Assembly (NCBI GenBank): GCA_018242425.1
Contig: JAFEBX010000008.1
Location: forward strand, 1 to 64,000
Length of the DNA: 64,000 nt
DNA from: Pseudomonadota bacterium
GTDB lineage: Bacteria > Pseudomonadota > Gammaproteobacteria > Xanthomonadales > Xanthomonadaceae
Reading direction: 5' to 3'
Shown here: piece by piece, positions 35,438 through 44,935 of the stretch
Position numbering within the stretch: position 1 is the stretch's first letter
How the letters are laid out: each line of letters begins with the position of its first letter
Position numbers and translations under genes: made by a program
Notes under the pieces: model-generated
What the model saw: the letters and a program-made list of their open reading frames with translations, nothing else
What the model was told of the DNA's origin: nothing
Database searches by the model: none

Positions 35438-37656
35438 GACGCCACCGCCGCTGGTCGCACGAACAATTTGCCGAGGCTTTCCAGCGTACCGATGGTGCTG
35501 GTCCATGCGCGATCGAGCAGGCTCATTTCATGCTTGCGCGCCACGCGCACCTGGCCTGTCGCCATCAGGCGCGCCAACTGGTCGAGTTGCATTTCGGCGA
35601 TGCGCGCACCGCGACGATTGACCAGCAAGGCATTGCCGGTGATGCGGCTGTACCACGATAGGCGACGGCGACGCACCTCGCCCTGCTGGTTGATGACGAA
35701 ATCGAGCCAGCAACCGAAGGGCAGGGTGCTCAGGTGGCGAAAGCACTCCTCCTCGCGCGCGCTGCGCGGTTCGGGTATTTCCTCCGCCAGTTGCATGGTC
35801 TTCGACGATCCGCCGAAGCGCGGGCGCGCGCGGATCAACGTCACCAGTTCGGTCATCGACATGCGCGCACCGCTGCGTGGCAGCGATGTGCTGCGGCTGA
35901 GGGTTTCCGCGACTTCGTTGGCTTCTTCCGAGTGGTAACCGGTGCGCTTGAGGATCTCGAAGATCGAATCGCGCAGGTCCACGTCCTCGATCGCATCTGT
36001 TGCGGTCACCACCTGGAGCATGCGACCGGTCAGGCGCTCGTGGCGCTGCCACAGCGCGGAGTGATCGTCGTGGCGCAGGCGGATGAAGGTGAGCGCGTCC
36101 TGCCAGGCGGTGCGGATCAGCAGTTCGACCTGCGGTCGCAAGGTCACGCCGGCGAGCTTCTCGTCAAGCAGAACCTTGGCGGCATCGCGGGCGATGGCGA
36201 TGCGTTCCTGTCCACGCGAGGCCTCGATCTGGTGGCGCTCGACGGCTTCGCTGCGTTGTGCGTGCGCCTGGTGGGCGTCGGCGAGTTCCTGGTGGATATG
36301 TTCGAGCACGGTGCCGTCGCCACGATATTCCTGTTCGACGCGATCGACCGCATGGGCGAGCGCGGCGTCGAACTGCGGATCGGTATCGGCCTCATCGGCG
36401 ATGATCGCGCCGGATTCGGCGACCCGGCTCATGATCTGGCGGCCCGGATGCGTCGGTTGTTCGAAGAATTCCTCGCCGGCCAGCGCCATCCGCAGCAACG
36501 GGATCTGCAGGCGCTTCAGCAGTTCCGCCGCGCCCGATTGCGCGCGCATGTCATGGCAGACGGCGTCGTAGAGCATCCCCAGCAATTCGATCGAATCGCT
36601 CTGCTGTTGCGAAAATTGCGCCTTGCCGCCATGCAGGGATTTGGCCCGTGCCTTCAGTTCGTCGTGGAGGTGGCGGATGCCGAGCGGGCGTCCGCTGGCA
36701 TCGTGCGCGGACAGCGAGTCGAGCATTTCGGAAACGATGTGGGCAGGCAACTGCACGTGCGCGACGGAGGTCGCCGGTGCCTGCCCCTTGGCCTTGGCCA
36801 GCAATGTGCGCGCGACCGAGAAATCGGGCGCGGAATGCGTGCCGGCGGAACGGTTGCGATCGTCGTGCTCCGGTTGCTCGAACCATGCGGCGGCGCCCTG
36901 CGGCACCATGGTCGTGATCGCGGCTGCGGTGGCGGCGACCGCATCGGCGTAGACAGGCTGGATGGGGGTTGCGGCACGCTTCAATGATGGAATGAAGGTC
37001 AGTCCGGGCAGGATGCTGGCGCCTTCCAGCTCCTTGTTGATGCGGTTCACCAGCGCCGGGTAATCGTGGAACAGCGCGCGCGCGACGGCATCGGTCACCA
37101 GCATGTGCGGGAAATCGTCGCCGAAGACCCGGCGTGATGCGTCCTCGACCGCGCGGATCAGGCAACGCGGTCCGACCGGAATCCGATCGGCATCGAAAGC
37201 CGGCGCGCCGGCGAGCACGCCGAAGCGCTGGCCCAGCAGGTACAGCGGCAGCTTGCACTGGTTGGTGACCTGGCCGATGCCTTCGGCTTGTGGCGGAGCG
37301 ACATGTTCGCCGGCGTCCGCGAGCGTCCAACTCTCGGACGACGCCCACAGCTCCGATTGTTGCGGCCTGTGGCCCCGGTCGCGGATGGCGATCAGCTCAT
37401 GCTCGATGCATTCGAGCAGCGCCGGCAGCATTTCGCTGCAATGGATCGACAAACGCTTGCAATGCGAAAACGCGATGATCTCGTGCCGGGCAGCCATCGG
37501 ATTGCCGATCATCAACGGCATTTCCTCGCGCAGGCTGGCAAGCGCCTGCCGCACCGGATGGGCCATCCCGTCGGCGCATGCGGCCATCATTTTCGAAATC
37601 GCGTTCTGCACGCGTGGCGGCAGCGTACGCGGCTGCCCGAATTGCGGATGTTCCAT
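35434..37656 (-). CDS. DUF1631 family protein
   Basis: This 740-residue cytoplasmic protein, mostly helical and charged, belongs to DUF1631, whose members are often mislabelled thymidine phosphorylase. The N-terminal region (about 1-130) contains AISKMMAACADGMAHPVRQAL. A conserved centre has LLRMALAGEEFFEQPTHPGRQ. The C-terminal 110 residues (CFRHLSTLPFGCWLDFVINQ, then RRRRLSWYSRITGNALLVNRRG) look like a degenerate PilZ-type barrel. Four-base overlap with the downstream PilZ gene supports a shared signalling role. Catalytic residues are not apparent. Confidence 0.85.
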   Translation of the reverse strand: MEHPQFGQPRTLPPRVQNAISKMMAACADGMAHPVRQALASLREEMPLMIGNPMAARHEIIAFSHCKRLSIHCSEMLPALLECIEHELIAIRDRGHRPQQSELWASSESWTLADAGEHVAPPQAEGIGQVTNQCKLPLYLLGQRFGVLAGAPAFDADRIPVGPRCLIRAVEDASRRVFGDDFPHMLVTDAVARALFHDYPALVNRINKELEGASILPGLTFIPSLKRAATPIQPVYADAVAATAAAITTMVPQGAAAWFEQPEHDDRNRSAGTHSAPDFSVARTLLAKAKGQAPATSVAHVQLPAHIVSEMLDSLSAHDASGRPLGIRHLHDELKARAKSLHGGKAQFSQQQSDSIELLGMLYDAVCHDMRAQSGAAELLKRLQIPLLRMALAGEEFFEQPTHPGRQIMSRVAESGAIIADEADTDPQFDAALAHAVDRVEQEYRGDGTVLEHIHQELADAHQAHAQRSEAVERHQIEASRGQERIAIARDAAKVLLDEKLAGVTLRPQVELLIRTAWQDALTFIRLRHDDHSALWQRHERLTGRMLQVVTATDAIEDVDLRDSIFEILKRTGYHSEEANEVAETLSRSTSLPRSGARMSMTELVTLIRARPRFGGSSKTMQLAEEIPEPRSAREEECFRHLSTLPFGCWLDFVINQQGEVRRRRLSWYSRITGNALLVNRRGARIAEMQLDQLARLMATGQVRVARKHEMSLLDRAWTSTIGTLESLGKLFVRPAAVAS

Positions 37657-37714
37657 ATCCCTGCTCCGGCCCCGTCCGTTGGGTCCTCGAGGCCGATATT
37701 ACTGCGGACCCCGG

Positions 37715-38881
37715 CTACAGGAACAGGCCGATCACGTCATTTGTGAACCGTCGTCCCAACTCTGTTGGGATCACGTGGTCATCCCGGACATCCAGCCAGC
37801 CGCGTTCTGCTGCAATGCCCAATTCGCGGGCGATGGCCGCCGCCGGCAGTCCGGTGCGAAGCTCGAACAGCCGGAGGCTGAAACCGCCATTCAGGCGCAA
37901 CGCATTGAGCATGAAATCGAACGGACGCCGACCCGGCGGGATGTCCTCGTCGCCACCGATCGCCGCCGCCGTTCCGGCATCGCGCAGCCAGGCGTCGGGA
38001 TGCTTGGTCTTCCAGCGCCGGAGGATGCGCTGGTCCGCGCCCAGCGTGAGCTTGCCGTGCGCGCCGGCGCCGATGCCGAGGTAGTCGCCGAAGGTCCAGT
38101 AGTTGAGGTTGTGCGCGCACTGGCGATTCGGTTGCGCATAGGCACTGACTTCGTACTGCGCGAATCCGGCATCGGCCATCAGCGCCTGGCAGCGCTCCTG
38201 CATGTCCCAGGCGAGGTCGTCGTCGGGAATGCCCTGCGGCGGCTTCGCCGCGAACAGCGTGTTCGGTTCCAGCGTCAGCTGGTAGTGGCTGAGATGGGTC
38301 GGCTGCAGCGCGATCGCGCGCTGAACGTCGTATTCGGCCATCGCCAGCGTCTGCTGCGGCAGCGCGTACATCAGGTCGAGGTTGATGTTGTCGTAGCCGG
38401 CATCCTGCGCCGACTTCACCGCGCGCTCGGCGTCGCCGCTGGAGTGGATGCGCCCGAGTCGCTGCAGGCAGCCGTCGTCGAAACTTTGCACGCCGAAGCT
38501 GAGGCGATTCACGCCGGCCGTGCGATAGCCGGCGAACGGGCCATGCTCGACCGTGCCGGGGTTGGTCTCGAGGGTAATTTCCGCACCCGGTGCGAAGGTG
38601 AGCCGCGCGCTGGCCTGCTGCAGGAAACGATCGATCCGCTCCGGCGAGAACAGGCTGGGCGTGCCGCCACCAAAGAACACCGAATGCACCACGCGGCCCC
38701 AGACCAGTGGCAGGTCGTGTTCCAGGTCGCGGACCAGCGCGTCGATATAGTCGTCATAGGGCGCATCGCCGCGCAATCCATGCGAATTGAAATCGCAGTA
38801 CGGGCATTTGCGCACGCACCACGGCAGATGCACATACAGCGACAACGGAGGTGGAGTGAGCGCCAGCGCTTGTGCGTTCAT
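37715..38881 (-). CDS. hemW: Radical SAM heme chaperone HemW
   Basis: This 388-residue protein was formerly annotated as oxygen-independent coproporphyrinogen oxidase; HemW binds heme and inserts it into respiratory enzymes. The cluster motif is C22-x3-C26-x2-C29 in [16 protein letters not shown]. HemW-type features are [10 protein letters not shown] and [11 protein letters not shown] and the absence of the extra N-terminal segment of HemN. Its start overlaps the rdgB stop by four bases. Possible clients in this window are the heme-containing CydA/CydB. Confidence 0.94.
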   Translation of the reverse strand: MNAQALALTPPPLSLYVHLPWCVRKCPYCDFNSHGLRGDAPYDDYIDALVRDLEHDLPLVWGRVVHSVFFGGGTPSLFSPERIDRFLQQASARLTFAPGAEITLETNPGTVEHGPFAGYRTAGVNRLSFGVQSFDDGCLQRLGRIHSSGDAERAVKSAQDAGYDNINLDLMYALPQQTLAMAEYDVQRAIALQPTHLSHYQLTLEPNTLFAAKPPQGIPDDDLAWDMQERCQALMADAGFAQYEVSAYAQPNRQCAHNLNYWTFGDYLGIGAGAHGKLTLGADQRILRRWKTKHPDAWLRDAGTAAAIGGDEDIPPGRRPFDFMLNALRLNGGFSLRLFELRTGLPAAAIARELGIAAERGWLDVRDDHVIPTELGRRFTNDVIGLFL

Positions 38882-39468
38882 TGCGATTGCAGCAGTGCGT
38901 GCAGCTTCGCCATCGCCTGGCCGCGATGGCTGAGGCGATGCTTGTCCGCCGACGTGAGTTCGGCAGCGCTCAGCCCGGGATCCGGCACCAGGAACACCGG
39001 GTCATAACCGAAGCCGCCCTCTCCACGCGGTGCATGGAGGATGCGGCCTTCCCAAGTGCCCTGGGCAATGACCGGTTGCGGGTCGTCGGCATGGCGCAGC
39101 AGCGCCAGTACGCAAACGAAGCGTGCCGTGCGGCGATCGTCGGGAACGTCGCGGAGTTCGTGCAGCAGCTTGGCGGTGTTCGCGCCATCGTTGCCGTGGT
39201 TGCCGGCGTAGCGCGCCGAATACAGTCCGGGCGCTCCGCCCAGTGCGTCGACGCACAGGCCGGAATCGTCGGCGAGCGCCGGCAATCCGCTGATGCGCGA
39301 TGCGTGGCGCGCCTTCAGCAATGCGTTCTCGACGAAGGTCAGGCCGGTTTCCTCGACATCATCGACGCCGAATTCGGACTGCGGGTGGAAGTCGAAATCC
39401 AGATCCGCGAACAGCTGGCGGAATTCCGCCAGCTTGCCGGCGTTGCCGCTGGCGAGGACCAGTTTCAC
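38878..39468 (-). CDS. rdgB: XTP/dITP diphosphatase RdgB
   Basis: The enzyme hydrolyses non-canonical purine nucleotides (ITP, XTP, dITP) to monophosphates, keeping them out of DNA and RNA. The protein has 196 residues. [12 protein letters not shown] is the N-terminal signature, followed by [35 protein letters not shown] and [11 protein letters not shown] with the catalytic glutamate and aspartate. It overlaps rph upstream and hemW downstream by four bases each, a conserved proteobacterial trio. Confidence 0.96.
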   Translation of the reverse strand: MKLVLASGNAGKLAEFRQLFADLDFDFHPQSEFGVDDVEETGLTFVENALLKARHASRISGLPALADDSGLCVDALGGAPGLYSARYAGNHGNDGANTAKLLHELRDVPDDRRTARFVCVLALLRHADDPQPVIAQGTWEGRILHAPRGEGGFGYDPVFLVPDPGLSAAELTSADKHRLSHRGQAMAKLHALLQSQ

Positions 39469-40211
39469 GACTGCGCGAGCGCTGCCTGTTGTGCCGCGAA
39501 CAGTTGGCGGCAGCCGGCTTCGCCGAGCGCGAGCAGGGCATCGAGTTCATCGCGGCGGAAAGCATGGCCTTCGGCCGTGCCCTGCAGTTCGATGAAGCCG
39601 CCGCCGTCGTTCATCACCAGGTTCATGTCGGTGTCGCAGGCGCTGTCTTCGGCGTAGTCGAGATCGAGCACCGGCATGCCGCGCCAGATGCCGACCGACA
39701 CCGCGGCGATCGCGCCGATGATCGGCGAGCGGCCGCAATTCGACAGCTTGATCGCACGCGAATCGACCAATGTCTGCACCGCATCGACCAGCGCGACATA
39801 GGCGCCGGTGATCGCCGCGGTGCGGGTGCCGCCATCGGCCTGCAGCACGTCGCAGTCGAGGGTGATGGTGTGTTCGCCCAACGCCTTGCGATCGACGCAG
39901 GCGCGCAACGCGCGACCGATCAGGCGCTGGATTTCCAGGGTGCGGCCACCCTGTTTACCGCGTGCGGCTTCGCGGTCGCTGCGGGTGTGGGTGGCGCGCG
40001 GCAGCATGCCGTACTCGGCGGTGACCCAGCCTTCGCCCTTGCCGCGCAGGAACGGCGGCACCTTGGCCTCGACGCTGGCGGTGCACAGAACCTGCGTATT
40101 GCCAAACGCGACCAGCACCGAGCCTTCGGCATGGCGCGTGTAATGGCGGGTCAGGCTGACGTCGCGCAGCTGGTCGGCGGCGCGGCCGCTGGGGCGTTCA
40201 AGGGCGGTCAT
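39465..40211 (-). CDS. rph: Ribonuclease PH
   Basis: This phosphorolytic 3'-exoribonuclease (248 residues) trims tRNA 3' ends and helps degrade structured RNA as a hexamer. Segments such as [35 protein letters not shown], the phosphate-binding [15 protein letters not shown], and [21 protein letters not shown] are diagnostic. The length is full, unlike the frameshifted E. coli K-12 gene. It is divergent from yicC across 76 bp, the typical arrangement. Confidence 0.97.
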   Translation of the reverse strand: MTALERPSGRAADQLRDVSLTRHYTRHAEGSVLVAFGNTQVLCTASVEAKVPPFLRGKGEGWVTAEYGMLPRATHTRSDREAARGKQGGRTLEIQRLIGRALRACVDRKALGEHTITLDCDVLQADGGTRTAAITGAYVALVDAVQTLVDSRAIKLSNCGRSPIIGAIAAVSVGIWRGMPVLDLDYAEDSACDTDMNLVMNDGGGFIELQGTAEGHAFRRDELDALLALGEAGCRQLFAAQQAALAQS

Positions 40212-40287
40212 CTGCCGGGATTTCCTGCGGAAAGGCGCGCGAGTTTACCATTCGCATCCTGTCTCCCCAGTCTCCAGCAGGCTCCAG

Positions 40288-41160
40288 ATGCCGATTCGCA
40301 GCATGACCGCATTCGCTTCCGCCGAAGTCCCGACCGAGGTCGGCACGCTCGGTTGCGAACTGCGCGCGGTCAACCATCGCTTCCTCGAACTCGGCGTGCG
40401 CCTGCCCGACGAACTGCGCGTGCTCGAACCGCAGCTGCGCGAGCGCGTCGCGGCCAAGGTGTCGCGCGGCAAGCTGGAGCTGACGTTGCGCCTGCGCGCC
40501 AACGACGGCGGCGAGGCATTGGCGATCGATGACGGCGTGGTCGCGCGGTTGTCCGAGCTGGCGGGCGATCTCGCCGCGCGCTTCCCCAATGCGCAGACCG
40601 ACATCACCGAAGTGCTGGCGTGGCCGGGTGTGGTGCGCCGGCGCAATGTCGATGCCGAGCAGCTGCATCGGCAGGCGCTGCAACTGCTGTCGACGGTGCT
40701 GGACCAATTCGTCGCCGCGCGCGAACGCGAAGGCGCGAACCTCGCGCAGGTCATCCGTGATCGCGCCGATGCCATCGCCGCCCAGGTCACCGAAGTCCGC
40801 GCCTTCCTGCCGCTGTTGCGCAACGCCCAGCGCGACAAGCTGCACGCGCGCCTGGCCGAATTTGCGCCGCCGGCCGCGCCGCTGGAGCCGGGCCGGATCG
40901 AGCAGGAGCTGGTGCTGGCACTTCAGAAGCTCGATGTCGACGAAGAACTCGATCGCCTCGACGCCCACCTGCAGGAACTGCGTCGCGCCCTCGACCAGCG
41001 CGAGCCGGTCGGTCGCCGCCTCGATTTCCTGATGCAGGAATTCAACCGCGAGGCCAACACCCTGGGCTCGAAGTCGGTGGACCTGCGCAGCACCAATGCC
41101 GCGATCGAACTGAAGGTCCTGATCGACCAGGTGCGCGAGCAGGTCCAGAACATCGAATAG
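40288..41160 (+). CDS. yicC: YicC family endoribonuclease
   Basis: This 290-residue protein begins IRSMTAFASAE, the YicC signature. The conserved C-terminal domain (DUF1732) contains LDRLDAHLQELRRAL and ends KSVDLRSTNAAIELKVLIDQVREQVQNIE (only part quoted as landmark by its L-R-S-T-N and E-Q-V-Q-N-I-E ends). Members are hexameric endoribonucleases implicated in small-RNA degradation in E. coli. It lies divergent from rph and 52 bp before gmk, as in many proteobacteria. Confidence 0.93.
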   Translation: MPIRSMTAFASAEVPTEVGTLGCELRAVNHRFLELGVRLPDELRVLEPQLRERVAAKVSRGKLELTLRLRANDGGEALAIDDGVVARLSELAGDLAARFPNAQTDITEVLAWPGVVRRRNVDAEQLHRQALQLLSTVLDQFVAAREREGANLAQVIRDRADAIAAQVTEVRAFLPLLRNAQRDKLHARLAEFAPPAAPLEPGRIEQELVLALQKLDVDEELDRLDAHLQELRRALDQREPVGRRLDFLMQEFNREANTLGSKSVDLRSTNAAIELKVLIDQVREQVQNIE

Positions 41161-41212
41161 GCCGTGTCCACAAACGCGGTACGATCAGCTGCCAGACCCA
41201 TTTCGGCCCCAC

Positions 41213-41833
41213 ATGCGCGGAACCCTCTACATGGTCGCGGCGCCTTCCGGCGCAGGGAAATCCAGCCTGGTGAATGCCGTGCTGGCCCGTGATCCGGCCC
41301 TCAGCCTCTCGATCTCGTTCACCTCGCGCGGGCCGCGCCCGGGCGAACGCCACGCCGAGCACTACCACTTCGTCGATGACGCCGAATTCCAGCGCATGAT
41401 CGATGCCGGTGACTTCTTCGAATACGCCCGCGTCCACGGCGACTGGAAGGGCACCGCGCGGCAATCGGTCGAACCGCAGCTGGCCACCGGCCGCGATGTC
41501 CTGCTGGAAATCGACTGGCAGGGCGCCCGCCAGGTTCGCCAGAAGGTCCCCGATGCCGTGAGCATCTTCATCCTGCCGCCGTCGCGCCAGGCCCTGGAAG
41601 ACCGCATGCGCCGCCGCGCCCAGGACAGCGAGGAGACCATCACCCGCCGTCTCGCTGCCGCGCAGGAGGAGATGAGCCACTACGCCGAGTTCGACTACGT
41701 GATCGTCAACGAGGATTTCGCGGCCGCGACCGAAGACCTCGCCAGCGTCATCACCGCAAGTCGGCTGCGCCGCGAAGCCCAGGTCGCCCGTCATGCCCGC
41801 CTGTTGACCCAGTTGTTGACCGACAACGGCTGA
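41213..41833 (+). CDS. gmk: Guanylate kinase
   Basis: The enzyme phosphorylates GMP and dGMP with ATP. The protein has 206 residues. The P-loop APSGAGKSS is at about 10-18. SFTSRGPRPGERHAEHYHFV is the GMP-binding segment, and LLEIDWQGARQVR the family signature. A TACGAT hexamer upstream may be a -10. It opens the conserved gmk-rpoZ-spoT block, which ties guanine nucleotide supply to (p)ppGpp metabolism. Confidence 0.97.
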   Translation: MRGTLYMVAAPSGAGKSSLVNAVLARDPALSLSISFTSRGPRPGERHAEHYHFVDDAEFQRMIDAGDFFEYARVHGDWKGTARQSVEPQLATGRDVLLEIDWQGARQVRQKVPDAVSIFILPPSRQALEDRMRRRAQDSEETITRRLAAAQEEMSHYAEFDYVIVNEDFAAATEDLASVITASRLRREAQVARHARLLTQLLTDNG

Positions 41834-41838
41834 CCGAC

Positions 41839-41885
41839 CATAATTGGGGGTCTACCCCCGATTCCGGAGGGCGGCCGCGGCCGCC
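41839..41885 (+). promoter_or_regulatory. rpoZ promoter/leader with operator-like palindrome and hairpin
   Basis: CATAAT at 41839-41844 is a good -10 hexamer. Overlapping it, AAT-x-GGGGGT-CT-ACCCCC-x-ATT at 41842-41863 is a 22-bp palindrome with two unpaired positions. A GGAGG ribosome binding site (41866-41870) lies 24 nt before the ATG. Between them is a perfect 16-bp GC palindrome (41870-41885). Folding of that hairpin would bring the ribosome binding site to about 9 nt from the ATG. Confidence 0.45.
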
Positions 41886-41894
41886 ACGAAGCCC

Positions 41895-42194
41895 ATGGCG
41901 CGTATCACCGTCGAAGACTGCATGGACGTGGTCGACAACCGTTTCGAACTGGTCATGATGGCCGCCAAGCGTGCCCGCCAGCTGGCGAAGGGCGTCGAGC
42001 CCAAGCTCGACAACCGCGAGCAGGACGACAAGCCGACCGTGCTGGCCCTGCGCGAAATCGCCGCCCGCAAGATCGATACCGCCTTCATCGACGCCGTCGA
42101 GAAGGCCGAGAAGGAACGCGCCGAGCGTGAAGCGATGGAGTGGGCCGCCGCCGAAGTGGTTGGCGACGACGACATGTCCAAGGGCGACGACTGA
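41895..42194 (+). CDS. rpoZ: RNA polymerase omega subunit
   Basis: This 99-residue omega subunit promotes assembly and stability of RNA polymerase and forms part of one ppGpp site. [20 protein letters not shown] is the universal start; RARQLAKG and [15 protein letters not shown] are conserved. The tail is acidic ([12 protein letters not shown]). An in-frame TTG at 41844 lies inside the promoter and is rejected. Two GC-rich hairpins follow the stop codon and separate it from spoT. Confidence 0.97.
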   Translation: MARITVEDCMDVVDNRFELVMMAAKRARQLAKGVEPKLDNREQDDKPTVLALREIAARKIDTAFIDAVEKAEKERAEREAMEWAAAEVVGDDDMSKGDD

Positions 42195-42220
42195 TCCCTG
42201 CATCGCCCAGTCGTGCTTCC

Positions 42221-42280
42221 ATGGCCCCGCTTGCGGGGCCATTTGTTTGGTTCATCGCCCCGCAATGCGGGGCCATTTGC
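42221..42280 (+). terminator. Two tandem hairpins after rpoZ
   Basis: The first is a perfect 10-bp stem (ATGGCCCCGC at 42221-42230, its complement at 42233-42242). The second has a 7-bp stem (GCCCCGC at 42257-42263, GCGGGGC at 42267-42273). Both are followed by CATTTG-like sequence rather than a long T-run. The duplicate design suggests partial termination between rpoZ and spoT. Confidence 0.6.
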
Positions 42281-42337
42281 ATTGGAGGATGCCGCTTCGC
42301 CGCCATCCGGGGCGTTTTCGCCCGCGCCGCGGCGGTG

Positions 42338-42343
42338 TAGGCT
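42338..42343 (+). promoter_or_regulatory. -10 like hexamer 6 nt before the spoT start
   Basis: TAGGCT is followed by 6 nt and the spoT ATG at 42350. A weak -35 like TTTTCG lies 17 bp upstream (42315-42320). The spacing to the ATG is the same as at ubiE and lipA, so the mRNA may be leaderless. Confidence 0.4.
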
Positions 42344-42349
42344 CGAACC

Positions 42350-44506
42350 ATGGTCTCGCAAGCGCTGCAATCGTCCGTTCCGCCACCCTCCGATCTCCCG
42401 GAGGACATGCGTGCGCTCGATGCCGCTGCGTCCTATCTGAATCCTGAAGATCGCAGCCAGCTGCACAAGGCGTGGCGGATCGGCGCGGCCGCGCATGCCG
42501 GGCAGACCCGCAGGTCCGGCGAGCCCTATATCACCCATCCGGTGGCGGTCGCCCGCGTGTTGGCCGAGCTCGGGCTGGATGCGGAAGCGCTGATCGCGGC
42601 GATCCTCCACGACACCATCGAGGACACGCCGCTGACCCGCGACGATCTCGCCGCGCAATTCGGCGAAACCGTGGCCGAACTGGTCGAAGGCGTCACCAAG
42701 CTGGACAAGCTGAAGTTCCGCGATCGCCAGGAGGCGGCCGCCGAAAGTTTCCGCAAGATGATGCTGGCGATGTCGCGCGACCTGCGCGTCATCCTGATCA
42801 AGCTTGCCGATCGCCTGCACAACATGCGCACGCTCGGTTCGCAGTCGCCGGAAGCGCGCCGCCGCATCGCCCGCGAAACGCTCGAGGTGTACGCGCCGAT
42901 CGCGCAGCGCCTGGGCATGAACCTGGTCAAGGCCGAGTTGCAGGATCTCTCCTTCAAGGCGCTGCATCCGTGGCGCTACGCCGCGCTTGAAAAGCGCATC
43001 CGCCAGCAACCGGCGGTGCGCCGCGAGGCGGTGGCGCAGGTCGAGGCGCAACTGGCGCAACGGCTGACCAAGGAAGGCCTGAAGCATCGCCTGGTCAGCC
43101 GGGTGAAATCGCCGTGGAGCATCTACACCAAGATGCGCGCGGAGCGAAAATCGCTGGAACAGGTGATGGACGTGTTCGGTTTCCGCGTGATTGTCGATAG
43201 TGTTCCGGACTGTTACCACGCACTCGGCGTCGCCCATGCGACGTTCAAGCCACTGGACGGGCGCTTCCGCGATTTCATCGCGATCCCCAAGGCCAACGGT
43301 TACCAGTCGCTGCACACCGTGCTGTTCGGGCCCTATGGCGCGCCGATCGAAGTGCAGATCCGTACCCAGGACATGGATCTCGTCGCCGAACGCGGCATCG
43401 CCGCCCACTGGACCTACAAGCAGGGCGGCGATTCCACCAGCGCGCTCAATCGCGCCAACGCGTGGATCGCCGGCGTGGTCGAATCGCAGAAGGGCACCGG
43501 CAACTCGCTGGAATTCCTCGAGAACGTCAAGGTCGAGCTGTACCCGGATGAGGTCTACGTGTTCACGCCCAAGGGCCGCATCCTGGCGTTGCCGCGCAGT
43601 GCGACCGCGCTCGACTTCGCCTATGCGGTGCATACCGATGTCGGCAACAACGCCGTCACCGCGCGGCTCGATGGCCGCCTGGTGCCGCTGCGCACGCGCC
43701 TGACCAGTGGCCAGACGGTGGAGATCGTCACCGCGAAATCGGCGGCGCCGCAACCGCAATGGCTGGACTACGTCACCACCGGCAAGGCGCGCGCGGCGAT
43801 CCGCCAGAAGCTGAAGCAGGTTGGCCACGAGGATGCCGTGCAGCTCGGCCACCGCATGCTGGAAGCGGCGCTGGAAAACTTCGACAGTTCGATCGAGCGC
43901 CTGCCGGAGGCCCAGCTCAAGCGCTATCTCACCGACAACCGTTTCCCGCGTCTGGAATCGCTGCTGGAGGACATCGCCCTCGGCAATCGCATCCCCAGCC
44001 TGGTGGCGCAGCAACTGGCGACCACGCCCGAACGCAGCACGCAGGGCGAACTCGGCATGCGTTCGCGCGATCGCATCCTGATCTCCGGCACCGAAGGCGG
44101 GGTGATCAGCTTCGCCCAGTGCTGCATGCCGATTCCCTACGACTCGATCATGGGCTACCACACCACCGGCAAGGGCATCGCGGTGCATCGTTCCGATTGC
44201 CGCAACGTGATCGAATACCGGCGCTCGCCCGAGCGTTGCGTCGAGATGGGCTGGGATCCGAATGTCGTTGGCGATTTCCTCGTCGGAATCCGCGTCGAGG
44301 CCGACAATCGCCAGGGCGTGCTGGCACAGATGGCCTCGGCGATCGCCGAGGCGGAATCCAACATCGATCGCGTCGACTACCTTGATCGCGACAACAGCAT
44401 CGCCACCGTGCGCTTCTACATCGAGGTCCATACCATGGACCATCTGGAAGAGGTTCGCCGCCGCCTGCGCCGCGTGCCGGCCGTCCACAACGTCGAACGG
44501 ATCTAG
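42350..44506 (+). CDS. spoT: Bifunctional (p)ppGpp synthetase/hydrolase SpoT
   Basis: This 718-residue stringent-response enzyme makes and destroys the alarmone (p)ppGpp. The HD hydrolase domain is intact (H87-D88 in AILHDTIEDT and the ADRLHNMRTL motif near 152), so it can hydrolyse. The synthetase domain (about 240-350) has SIYTKM, GFRVIVDS and IPKANGYQSLHTVL. A TGS domain (about 385-450) begins EVYVFTPKGRILALPRSATALDFAYAVHTD (quoted by its ends EVYVFTPKG and DFAYAVHT), followed by a conserved cysteine helical region with FAQCCMPIPYD and a C-terminal ACT domain. Its place after rpoZ is conserved. Confidence 0.96.
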   Translation: MVSQALQSSVPPPSDLPEDMRALDAAASYLNPEDRSQLHKAWRIGAAAHAGQTRRSGEPYITHPVAVARVLAELGLDAEALIAAILHDTIEDTPLTRDDLAAQFGETVAELVEGVTKLDKLKFRDRQEAAAESFRKMMLAMSRDLRVILIKLADRLHNMRTLGSQSPEARRRIARETLEVYAPIAQRLGMNLVKAELQDLSFKALHPWRYAALEKRIRQQPAVRREAVAQVEAQLAQRLTKEGLKHRLVSRVKSPWSIYTKMRAERKSLEQVMDVFGFRVIVDSVPDCYHALGVAHATFKPLDGRFRDFIAIPKANGYQSLHTVLFGPYGAPIEVQIRTQDMDLVAERGIAAHWTYKQGGDSTSALNRANAWIAGVVESQKGTGNSLEFLENVKVELYPDEVYVFTPKGRILALPRSATALDFAYAVHTDVGNNAVTARLDGRLVPLRTRLTSGQTVEIVTAKSAAPQPQWLDYVTTGKARAAIRQKLKQVGHEDAVQLGHRMLEAALENFDSSIERLPEAQLKRYLTDNRFPRLESLLEDIALGNRIPSLVAQQLATTPERSTQGELGMRSRDRILISGTEGGVISFAQCCMPIPYDSIMGYHTTGKGIAVHRSDCRNVIEYRRSPERCVEMGWDPNVVGDFLVGIRVEADNRQGVLAQMASAIAEAESNIDRVDYLDRDNSIATVRFYIEVHTMDHLEEVRRRLRRVPAVHNVERI

Positions 44507-44548
44507 GCACTCGTTACACTAGGCGCATCGATCATTCCGGGAGCCGCC

Positions 44549-44932
44549 ATGAGCCGTGAACAAGTCCATACCGATCGCGCACCCGCCGCCATCGGTCCCT
44601 ATTCGCAGGCGATGCGCTGCGGCAACATCGTGTTCCTGTCCGGGGCAATTCCGCTCGATCCCGCCAGCGGCGACATCGTCGATGGCGATTTCGCCACGCA
44701 GGTGCGTCGCGCCTTCGACAACCTCAAGGCGGTGTGCGAGGCCAGCGGCGGGGATCTGAACCGGATCGCGCGGCTCGGGCTTTATCTCACCGATCTCTCC
44801 AACTTCGCGGAAGTGAATGCGGTGATGGCGGAGTACTTCTCGGCACCCTATCCGGCGCGTTCCACCGTCGAAGTGTCGGGCCTGCCGAAAGGCGTGTCGT
44901 TCGAGGTCGATGGCATTCTCGTTCTCGACTGA
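44549..44932 (+). CDS. ridA: RidA family enamine/imine deaminase
   Basis: This 127-residue trimeric enzyme hydrolyses reactive 2-aminoacrylate and other imines formed by PLP enzymes. SREQVHTDRAPAAIGPYSQA is the family start, and the essential arginine is R104 in PARSTVEVSGLPKG. GGGAG-like GGGAG sequence precedes the ATG, and a TACACT hexamer upstream may be the -10. It lies between spoT and recG, an order often seen in Xanthomonadaceae. RecG begins 3 bp after its stop. Confidence 0.95.
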   Translation: MSREQVHTDRAPAAIGPYSQAMRCGNIVFLSGAIPLDPASGDIVDGDFATQVRRAFDNLKAVCEASGGDLNRIARLGLYLTDLSNFAEVNAVMAEYFSAPYPARSTVEVSGLPKGVSFEVDGILVLD

Positions 44933-44935
44933 TTG

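Noticed and set aside
42350..44506. spoT as monofunctional relA
   Set aside because: The HD hydrolase residues (HDTIEDT and RLHNMRTL) are intact and the gene follows rpoZ, so it is the bifunctional enzyme.
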